From the NCBI GenBank assembly GCA_025056515.1, contig JANWWB010000181.1:1-5910 (forward strand): a DNA stretch of 5,910 nt, given 5' to 3'. How positions within the stretch are numbered: the stretch's first letter is position 1; every line of letters starts with the position of its first letter. This DNA is from Anaerolineales bacterium (GTDB lineage: Bacteria; Chloroflexota; Anaerolineae; Anaerolineales; Villigracilaceae). Under the pieces are notes generated by a model. That model did not search any database and was not told the origin of the DNA. It was given only the letters and a program-made list of their open reading frames with translations. A program made the position numbers and the translations under genes. Shown here piece after piece: positions 1 to 5,195 of the stretch.

Positions 1-81
1 GCATGCGTCGTTATGATCCTTGGAAGGCGGCAAGGCCCTGGCCCAGTGCCAGACTACGAAGTCCTCCGAATGATCTGGGAG

Positions 82-111
82 ACTGCTTCGGCGGCTGCGC
101 CGCCTCGCAGT
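82..111. repeat. GC-rich hairpin resembling a dispersed intergenic repeat
   Basis: The stretch folds into a near-perfect hairpin. The outer arms are ACTGC (82-86) and GCAGT (107-111), the inner arms GGCGGC (90-95) and GCCGCC (99-104), with a TGC loop and a small internal loop (TTC against TC). The segment and its flank (GGGAGACTGCTTCGG... and ...GCAGTGACAC) resemble, from memory, a widespread intergenic element whose usual form has ATTGC/GCAAT as the outer arms. Only one copy lies in the window, so repetition cannot be shown here. It lies outside any coding region and upstream of the promoter candidate at 129-158. It lacks a T-run, so it is not a typical terminator. Confidence 0.55.
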
Positions 112-128
112 GACACGACACCCTATGT

Positions 129-158
129 TTGCAACACAGCAGATGGTCATCATAAAAT
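129..158 (+). promoter_or_regulatory. Putative sigma-70-type promoter of the acyltransferase operon
   Basis: TTGCAA at 129-134 (4 of 6 matches to TTGACA) and TAAAAT at 153-158 (5 of 6 to TATAAT) are separated by 18 bases. A transcript would begin near 165, giving a leader of about 25 bases before the ATG at 190. This is the best pair in the leader region, but it is a consensus match by eye only. Confidence 0.4.
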
Positions 159-189
159 GCACTCCTAAAAACCCGAAAACGTTGATCGG

Positions 190-1089
190 ATGAATGCTGA
201 ACTTCTTGCCCTGAGTCAATCGCTTGTAGATGAATTGGTCGGTGCAGTAGCGTTGCCCAAAACCCACTTCTGGCGCGGCCTGACTTGGAAACTGTTTCGC
301 CCTCTTACCGATCGCTTTGCCTCCCTGGGTCTGACCTTCGACCGCTTGGTCAGCGAAGACGGCCTGCCTAAAGCCAGCGAGTGGGCGCTTTCACACTTCT
401 GTACCACCATCTCGGCGCGCGGTCAGGAGCATATCCCGAACGAAGGACCGCTCCTCATCACCTCCAACCACCCTGGCGCGTATGACGCCCTGGTCATCTT
501 CTCAAAAGTTGCCCGCCGAGATCTTTGTTGGATTTCATCCGAGATTCCCTTCCTGGAAAAACTGCCCCATTTGCGCAAGCACATCTTCTTCGCCTCGCGC
601 ACCGACGCCCCTAGCCGATTGGTCACCCTGCGCAACGCGGTCAATCACTTGCGCGGCGGTGGTGCCTTACTCTACTTCGGCGCCGGCCATCGTGATCCGG
701 ATCCGGCCGTTTATCCCGATGCAGGCAAAATGATCGACCACTGGCGAGAGACCATCGAGTTCTTCCTCAAGCACGTCCCTGGTCTGCGTTTGTTACCGAC
801 CGTAGTCAGCCACGTCGTTTCGCCGCGTTGGGCGCGTCACCCCATCACCTGGCTGCGCCGCAAACAAATTGACAGACAACGCCTCTCTGAATTCGGTCAA
901 GTGATTTCGCAACTCCTTCATCCTGGCAGATTCATGGCTTCGCCTGTCATTTCCTTTGGCCCACCTGCCGTTGCCTCTGAATTAAGCCAGGAGAGTAAGG
1001 ATGGAGGGCTTCTCCCGGCCATCATCGCCCGACAGAAAGATTTACTCATTCAGCATTGTCGCGCTTTCGGAGGAAACCCGGGCTTATGA
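190..1089 (+). CDS. PlsC-like lysophospholipid/glycerol acyltransferase, paralogue 1
   Basis: A 299-residue protein of the PlsC/LPLAT superfamily, which transfers acyl chains to glycerol-phosphate or related lipids at the inner membrane face. The catalytic HX4D motif lies in NHPGAYDAL (His94, Asp99), preceded by GPLLITSN. A later block, LLYFGAGHRDPDP (about 160-172), sits where the family usually has an FPEGTR-like motif III, but the Glu is absent. The N-terminal 70 residues and the C-terminal third are not standard PlsC and are shared with the next gene. There is no clear transmembrane helix, so membrane attachment would be peripheral. The start at 190 has only a weak ribosome site (GATCGG), but it aligns with the neighbour's N-terminus. 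The gene ends in an ATGA overlap with paralogue 2, implying an operon and coupled translation. Family assignment is firm; the acyl acceptor is unknown and could be another polar lipid. Confidence 0.85.
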   Translation: MNAELLALSQSLVDELVGAVALPKTHFWRGLTWKLFRPLTDRFASLGLTFDRLVSEDGLPKASEWALSHFCTTISARGQEHIPNEGPLLITSNHPGAYDALVIFSKVARRDLCWISSEIPFLEKLPHLRKHIFFASRTDAPSRLVTLRNAVNHLRGGGALLYFGAGHRDPDPAVYPDAGKMIDHWRETIEFFLKHVPGLRLLPTVVSHVVSPRWARHPITWLRRKQIDRQRLSEFGQVISQLLHPGRFMASPVISFGPPAVASELSQESKDGGLLPAIIARQKDLLIQHCRAFGGNPGL

Positions 1090-1979
1090 AATGGGAAGAA
1101 GAAATTCAGCGCTTAATCGACGCCTTATTGGTCGAAGTGGTCAAAATTTTGGGCTTACCCCAGACTTCCAGCTGGCGCGGCTTATGCCGTCTGCTCTTTG
1201 CACGAGGGCTGCGCAACTTGGCCGAAATCGGTTTGACTTTCGACCGGATGTTGGTCGAACACGGCCTACGCGAGGCTTCGGAATGGGCGCTGACCCACTG
1301 GTGCCGCGATATTCTCGCCCGCGGTCAGGAAAACGTTCCCGCCGAAGGACCCTTGCTGATCATTTCTAACCACCCCGGCGCCTATGATGCTCTGGTCCTT
1401 GCCTCGCAGCTATCACGCCCTGACCTGCACATTATCGTCTCCGACTTACCCTTCTTTCGCGCTCTGCAAAACTTCAGCCGGCGCGTCTTCTTCATCCCTT
1501 TCAACATCAAAGACGCCGCCGGGCGGATGGCCGGAATGCTCTCCGCCATGCGTTACTTGAAGAACGGCGGAGCGGTGCTGCTGATGGGCTCCGGGACGAT
1601 TGACCCCGACCCAGCAGTTTACCCTGGCGCGCGCGAAAATCTCCAGCGCTGGACCGAGGCCGTCAACCTGTTCTTGCGCTTCGTCCCTCGCACCCGCATC
1701 CTGCTCGCTACGGTCAGTCACATCCTACACCCCAAATGGGCACACCATCCCCTGCCTCGCTTGTGGCGCGAGGGGCTTGAACGTCGCCGAGTGGCCGAGT
1801 TCTGCCAAGTGCTCCAACAGTTGTTCCACCCCGGAAGTCTCTACGTCTCGCCGAGGCTGAGTTTCTCTCACCCCTTGACCGCCGAAGAATTAGGCGATTC
1901 GCCGCGTCAGGAACTAATCCGGCGCGCCTATGCTTTGTTGGAGACACACTGCGCCTTATTCGGTGGCATTCCGACCTAA
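1086..1979 (+). CDS. PlsC-like lysophospholipid/glycerol acyltransferase, paralogue 2
   Basis: A 297-residue protein that aligns along its whole length with the preceding acyltransferase. Shared blocks include SSWRGL/HFWRGL, GLTFDR, EASEWALTHWC/KASEWALSHFC, ARGQE, EGPLLI, SNHPGAYDALV, DPDPAVYP, HPITWLRR/HPLPRLWR, FHPG and FGG near the end. The catalytic HX4D is His96/Asp101. Motif III reads LLMGSGTIDPDP and again lacks the usual Glu. I chose the ATG at 1086 over an in-frame TTG at 1056. The ATG overlaps the upstream stop as ATGA, has GGAGG 12 bases upstream (1069-1073, slightly long), and begins at the same point of the alignment as paralogue 1; the TTG start would add ten residues without a counterpart. 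The pair reads as a tandem duplication that has diverged well beyond recent copies, so the two enzymes may act on different substrates or successive steps. Substrate unknown. Confidence 0.85.
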   Translation: MKWEEEIQRLIDALLVEVVKILGLPQTSSWRGLCRLLFARGLRNLAEIGLTFDRMLVEHGLREASEWALTHWCRDILARGQENVPAEGPLLIISNHPGAYDALVLASQLSRPDLHIIVSDLPFFRALQNFSRRVFFIPFNIKDAAGRMAGMLSAMRYLKNGGAVLLMGSGTIDPDPAVYPGARENLQRWTEAVNLFLRFVPRTRILLATVSHILHPKWAHHPLPRLWREGLERRRVAEFCQVLQQLFHPGSLYVSPRLSFSHPLTAEELGDSPRQELIRRAYALLETHCALFGGIPT

Positions 1980-1993
1980 GTGCACAAAGCCGT

Positions 1994-2311
1994 ATGTCTT
2001 TTGAGAGATTGGTCAACGCTCTGATTGAGGACGCTCTTGCGCGCGGAGAGTTCGATAATCTAGCCGGCGCAGGCAAGCCGATTGACCTCTCCGCTTACTT
2101 CGAAACCCCCGAAGAACTGCGCCCGGCCTACGCGCTGCTCAAGAACGCTGACCTACTCCCTCCAGAAGCAGAATGGTTGAAAGAAATCGCCCATCTTCAA
2201 GAAGCCCTCAAGAAGGCAAATAGCGATGAAGAAAAGCGCTCCCTCCTACGGAAAATTGAAGAACTTCGGCTTGCCTATCGTTTGCGAATTGAGCGTAAGC
2301 GCTTTCGATAA
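1994..2311 (+). CDS. DUF1992 (DnaJ homologue subfamily C member 28-type) small protein
   Basis: A 105-residue, charged, helical, soluble protein that matches the DUF1992 family (E. coli YhdN, human DNAJC28 conserved domain). Recognisable signatures are the N-terminal IEDALARGEFDNLAGAGKPIDL block (about residues 11-32), then RPAYALLKNADLLPPEAEWLKEI (43-65), and a basic, probably coiled-coil C-terminus with alternating Lys/Glu/Leu heptads (66-105) ending in RLRIERKRFR. There is no J domain and no HPD motif, so the DnaJ label is only nominal. The molecular function of the family is unknown to me. The start lies 14 bases after the acyltransferase stop without a strong ribosome site, suggesting it is the last cistron of that operon and is read through from it. 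The length is normal for single-domain bacterial members. Confidence 0.85.
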   Translation: MSFERLVNALIEDALARGEFDNLAGAGKPIDLSAYFETPEELRPAYALLKNADLLPPEAEWLKEIAHLQEALKKANSDEEKRSLLRKIEELRLAYRLRIERKRFR

Positions 2312-2313
2312 CC

Positions 2314-2346
2314 AGAACCGCTCCTGGTTTCATCAGGAGCGGTTCT
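2314..2346. terminator. Bidirectional hairpin terminator between convergent genes
   Basis: The arms AGAACCGCTCCTG (2314-2326) and CAGGAGCGGTTCT (2334-2346) are perfectly complementary over 13 bp around a 7-base loop. The hairpin starts 2 bases after the DUF1992 stop and lies 22 bases beyond the prenyltransferase stop on the other strand, the expected place for a shared terminator. The following T-tract is weak on both sides (CATTTAG on plus, GGTTATC on minus), so it may be an imperfect intrinsic terminator or may mainly protect the two 3' ends. Confidence 0.65.
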
Positions 2347-2368
2347 CATTTAGGAGCTGAGAACGATC

Positions 2369-3397
2369 TTAGACCCAAAAGGTTGGGAAGAACAAGCGCA
2401 AGAGGATGTCTGCAATCAGCCCAAGCATAAACCGCATTCCAAAGGCGCGATTATTGACAAAGGCCAGCGGCGCAAAATAGAGCGGCCATCCTCCTTGCCC
2501 CTCCGGAAAGCCCTCAGGGCGTGTCTCCGGCTTCGGTTTGAGAAATTGGGGGTAGATTTTCAAAAATTGAGGAACAGCCAGGAAAACCAACGCCATCACC
2601 GGTGTGAAGTAACGAATAGCGATCAGATAGACGACCAAAACGTAGGAGGAAATCATCATGGCCAAGACAGTATAACGAGCAGCTTTTTCGCCGATTACCA
2701 CCGGCAAAGTATAAATTTTCTTGGCACGATCGATGCTCAATTTATCAATATGCTTGCCGAAAATGACCGTTGTCACACCTAAGACATACGGCAAACTCGC
2801 CAAAATGACCTTCCAATTCCATTCACCGACCAAGACATAATACCCCCCACCAATCATCAGCGGCCCCCACACAATGAGAACGGCCAACTCACCTAGCGCC
2901 AATCCCTTCATCGGCCAAGTGTAAAAGAGGACAAAAACCATCCCCAAGCCAAGCAAGAGCCAGATAACAGGATTCCAACCGTTAAGCGCCAGCAAGAATA
3001 GACCACAAGCAAAAGCCAACAAGCCTGTAACAGCAAAATACATCAGATGCTGACGCTTCGTCAGCAGACCGTGCGCCACCGGCTGGGGGCCATACATAGT
3101 ACGGAAATAATTGTCCCGGTCTATGCCACGGATGTAATCGGTGAAATCGTTAAAAATATTATTGGTCGCATGAGCCAGAATCAACCCTAATGTCAACACG
3201 ACCCAAGCGAGCAGGTTGACCGAATGTCCATCGTGGAAAGCGAATAAACCGGCCAAGACAGCGGAGAGAAACGTCATAATCAATACTGCAGCACGACTGG
3301 TAATCAGCCATTTTGAAATGAGATCGAGACTATCCCATTCTTCTTTAGAAACATCCGGGATAACAGTCAGAGCTTTCTTCCACATAGCGAAATTCAT
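2369..3397 (-). CDS. UbiA-superfamily prenyltransferase, MenA-like
   Basis: A 342-residue polytopic membrane protein with about nine hydrophobic segments, starting near residue 33. It should transfer a polyprenyl chain from its diphosphate to an aromatic or other acceptor within the membrane. The first Asp-rich motif is NDFTDYIRGID (Asn83, Asp84, Asp87, Asp93), followed by the GPQPVAHGLLTKRQ block. The second is DKLSID (Asp218, Asp223). These bind Mg-diphosphate in the superfamily. The LGELAVLIVWGPLMIGGGYYV stretch (169-189) recalls MenA (1,4-dihydroxy-2-naphthoate polyprenyltransferase, menaquinone synthesis), so menaquinone is the best guess, though a UbiA-type or lipid-linked role is not excluded. 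A Pro/Gly/Glu-rich hydrophilic loop (287-304) before the last helices is unusual. The ATG at 3397 has GGGAGG nine bases upstream (3412-3407). It is a single gene, convergent with DUF1992 and divergent from hdrC. Confidence 0.85.
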   Translation of the reverse strand: MNFAMWKKALTVIPDVSKEEWDSLDLISKWLITSRAAVLIMTFLSAVLAGLFAFHDGHSVNLLAWVVLTLGLILAHATNNIFNDFTDYIRGIDRDNYFRTMYGPQPVAHGLLTKRQHLMYFAVTGLLAFACGLFLLALNGWNPVIWLLLGLGMVFVLFYTWPMKGLALGELAVLIVWGPLMIGGGYYVLVGEWNWKVILASLPYVLGVTTVIFGKHIDKLSIDRAKKIYTLPVVIGEKAARYTVLAMMISSYVLVVYLIAIRYFTPVMALVFLAVPQFLKIYPQFLKPKPETRPEGFPEGQGGWPLYFAPLAFVNNRAFGMRFMLGLIADILLRLFFPTFWV

Positions 3398-3435
3398 CGT
3401 CGAAAACCTCCCAAACAGATCGAAATTTTGCCCGA

Positions 3436-3474
3436 ATTATACTGCAAACCGGTTTCCAAGATTTGGAAATTATA
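3436..3474 (-). promoter_or_regulatory. Two putative -10 boxes upstream of the prenyltransferase gene
   Basis: Read on the minus strand, exact TATAAT hexamers occur at 3474-3469 and 3441-3436, both upstream of the ribosome site at 3412-3407. Neither has a convincing TTGACA at 16-18 bases, so one may be activator-dependent or chance in an AT-rich region. The proximal box would give a leader of roughly 30 bases. Confidence 0.35.
3453..3469. promoter_or_regulatory. Inverted repeat, candidate operator
   Basis: TTTCCAA (3453-3459), GAT, TTGGAAA (3463-3469): a perfect 7-bp dyad with a 3-base spacer. It lies exactly between the two minus-strand TATAAT boxes. It covers the -35 position expected for the proximal box and the start site expected for the distal one, a typical place for a dimeric repressor or activator. 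No regulator gene is in view. Confidence 0.35.
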
Positions 3475-3618
3475 AGCAGGATTGCAAGAATATCATGAGT
3501 TTTATCACCTAAAGGAATGATTAATCCCACTTCCGATTCTGGTTAGGAAAAAACATACTAGGTAGTAATAGAACCCAGGTCAAGAAGGCCTGAGACCCTT
3601 TCACGATGGAGCGCGCCT

Positions 3619-4194
3619 ATGACAAGTACACACGTTTCAAGCACGCCCTCGCTCATCCAGGAGGTTGCTCAGCGGACTCCCGGCAATTCGCGCGTAGAAA
3701 TGTGCATCCAGTGCGGCACCTGCGGAGGGTCTTGTCCCTCTGGAGCAGCCATGGAGCACACGCCACGTGCTATCTTTGCTATGCTACGCGCCGGTATGCG
3801 CGAAGAAGTGCTGAAGAGCAACACACCCTGGATGTGTGTCTCGTGCTACTATTGTACGGTACGCTGCCCTCAACAGATCCACATCACCGACGTTATGTAT
3901 ACGCTAAAGAACATGGCCATTGAGGCCGGTCTGGTGCAAGAAAAAACTGCGTCCGATTTCTCAAAGACGTTTATCCATTACGTCGAGAACTACGGGCGCA
4001 GTTTTGAAATTGGGCTGGCCGGTGTTCACAACCTAGCCCATCCGCAACTGGCTGCCCGCCTGCCGCAGATGGCACCCATGGCAATTGGGATGCTGGTCAA
4101 GAAGGGCATGTCTCCTTTACCCCCGAAGCGCATTAAAGGCATCAAGCAATTGAAAAACATCCTCAAGCGCGCCAAAGAATTGGAGGCCGCATGA
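3619..4194 (+). CDS. hdrC: Heterodisulfide reductase-type iron-sulfur subunit C
   Basis: A 191-residue soluble protein that relays electrons from HdrA to the active-site subunit HdrB through two [4Fe-4S] clusters. Both CxxCxxCxxxCP motifs are intact: Cys29, 32, 35 and 39 in CIQCGTCGGSCP, and Cys73, 76, 79 and 83 in CVSCYYCTVRCP, spaced as in the family. The remaining Lys-rich helical C-terminus and overall length agree with HdrC. There is no membrane segment, so this is the cytoplasmic HdrC and not a membrane-anchored relative. The ATG at 3619 has GGAG seven bases upstream. The stop overlaps the hdrB start as ATGA, giving a coupled first cistron of an hdrCBA operon. In isolation such motifs also occur in other ferredoxin-like subunits (GlcF, SdhB-like); the hdrB and hdrA neighbours settle the call. 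The physiological disulfide or other acceptor is unknown. Confidence 0.92.
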   Translation: MTSTHVSSTPSLIQEVAQRTPGNSRVEMCIQCGTCGGSCPSGAAMEHTPRAIFAMLRAGMREEVLKSNTPWMCVSCYYCTVRCPQQIHITDVMYTLKNMAIEAGLVQEKTASDFSKTFIHYVENYGRSFEIGLAGVHNLAHPQLAARLPQMAPMAIGMLVKKGMSPLPPKRIKGIKQLKNILKRAKELEAA

Positions 4195-5195
4195 AAGCGT
4201 ATATTTTTTATCCAGGTTGTTCCATGGAGAGCAGCGCCAAAGCCTACTATCACTCTGTGATGCAGGTTTGTCAGGCGCTGGATGTGCATCTCAAAGAAAT
4301 TGACGATTGGAATTGTTGTGGGGCAACTGAATACTTATCCGTAGATCGCATGCCAGCCTATGCACTGATCGCCCGCAACCTGGCCCTAGCCGAACAGCAG
4401 GCCAACGGTTCCAAGACGGTTGTCGCTCCATGCTCGGCCTGCTACTTGAATCTGGCCAAGGCTGATCATTATATGCAAGAAGACCCTGTCTTCGGCGAAA
4501 AAATCAACCAGGCACTCGCTGCGGGAGGTTTACACTACACCCCTGGTACGCTTGCTGTCCGTCATCTGCTGGATGTAGTTCTAAACGACATCGGACTGGA
4601 GGCGATTCGCTCTAAAGTTACCAAGCCATTGATCGGACTACGCGTTGCGCCATACGTAGGGTGCATGCTTCCACGCCCCGATTACAACAAGCGTTACTCT
4701 GACCCAGAGCATCCCACTGAACTCGATGATTTGCTCAAAGCTCTCGGTGCAGAGGTGATTGATTTTCCGCTCAAGACAGCTTGCTGCGGCGGCCACATGA
4801 CTCAAATTGGGCCAGGTACTGCATTTGAACTGATTCGTCGCATCGTAGCCGGCGCCGACCGATACAAAGCAGATGTGATTATCACGCTTTGCCCAATGTG
4901 TCAACTCAACCTGGATGCCTTCCAGGGGCAGATGAACAGCTATTTCAAGACCAACTACCAGATCCCGGTCTTGTTCTTCACCCAACTGATGGGGATTGCC
5001 TTTGGCATTGCACCCGAAAAGCTCGGTTTTGGCTCCGAGTTTGTCTCGGCGCAGTCGGCCATGAGCCGCATCGGGGTCAAGACCCCCGAACCGCAACCGG
5101 CAGCACCGGCCGCCAAAAAACCCTCGGGGCTGCCCATGCCACCGCCCCTGAAGAAGGGTGCTTCATCCATTGCAACTGAGGAGGCCAAGCAATGA
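4191..5195 (+). CDS. hdrB: Heterodisulfide reductase-type CCG-domain subunit B
   Basis: A 334-residue protein with two cysteine-rich CCG domains. The first is Cys10, Cys42-Cys43, Cys81, Cys84 (C-x31-CC-x37-CxxC). The second is Cys158, Cys198-Cys199, Cys234, Cys237 (C-x39-CC-x34-CxxC). In methanogen HdrB these motifs hold the two non-cubane [4Fe-4S] clusters that reduce a disulfide (CoM-S-S-CoB there). All ten cysteines are present, so both sites should be functional. In a bacterium the substrate is unlikely to be CoM-S-S-CoB and cannot be read from sequence. After about residue 297 there is a Pro/Ala/Lys-rich tail of some 37 residues (TPEPQPAAPAAKK..., GLPMPPPLKK...) beyond the usual end of the family, probably disordered. 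GGAGG (4182-4186) sits only 4 bases before the ATG, which overlaps the hdrC stop; the gene overlaps hdrA by ATGA. Confidence 0.92.
   Translation: MKAYIFYPGCSMESSAKAYYHSVMQVCQALDVHLKEIDDWNCCGATEYLSVDRMPAYALIARNLALAEQQANGSKTVVAPCSACYLNLAKADHYMQEDPVFGEKINQALAAGGLHYTPGTLAVRHLLDVVLNDIGLEAIRSKVTKPLIGLRVAPYVGCMLPRPDYNKRYSDPEHPTELDDLLKALGAEVIDFPLKTACCGGHMTQIGPGTAFELIRRIVAGADRYKADVIITLCPMCQLNLDAFQGQMNSYFKTNYQIPVLFFTQLMGIAFGIAPEKLGFGSEFVSAQSAMSRIGVKTPEPQPAAPAAKKPSGLPMPPPLKKGASSIATEEAKQ

Larger units (their letters stand above)
3398..3618. other. Divergent intergenic region between prenyltransferase and hdr genes
   Basis: This 221-base AT-rich stretch serves both divergent genes. The minus-strand side holds the ribosome site, two TATAAT boxes and the dyad. 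On the plus side I see GGAG (3608-3611) seven bases before the hdrC ATG, a palindrome GATTAATC (3519-3526), and only a weak promoter match for hdr (TTCCGA 3531-3536, 17 bases, CATACT 3554-3559; 7 of 12 positions). No RNA gene or riboswitch is recognisable. Confidence 0.5.

Noticed and set aside
38..52. Small hairpin CTGGC-N5-GCCAG near the left edge
   Set aside because: Only 5 bp; expected by chance in GC-rich DNA, and no T-run follows.
1056..1085. TTG as the start of acyltransferase 2
   Set aside because: The ATG at 1086 forms an ATGA overlap and matches the paralogue's N-terminus; the extra ten residues have no counterpart.
1001..1369. An open frame spanning the junction of the two acyltransferases
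   Set aside because: It overlaps both well-supported genes in another frame and its Arg/Pro/Ser-rich product has no family features.
1714..2076. A minus-strand open frame across the end of acyltransferase 2 and the start of the DUF1992 gene
   Set aside because: Arg/Ser-rich shadow of two real genes with no motif of its own.
3531..3559. Promoter for the hdr operon (TTCCGA, 17 bases, CATACT)
   Set aside because: Only 7 of 12 consensus positions match, too weak to list as its own feature; recorded in the intergenic entry.
3606..3923. An ATG-started frame 13 bases before hdrC
   Set aside because: It runs through the hdrC cluster motifs in the wrong frame and has no recognisable product; hdrC has the GGAG site and the conserved cysteines.
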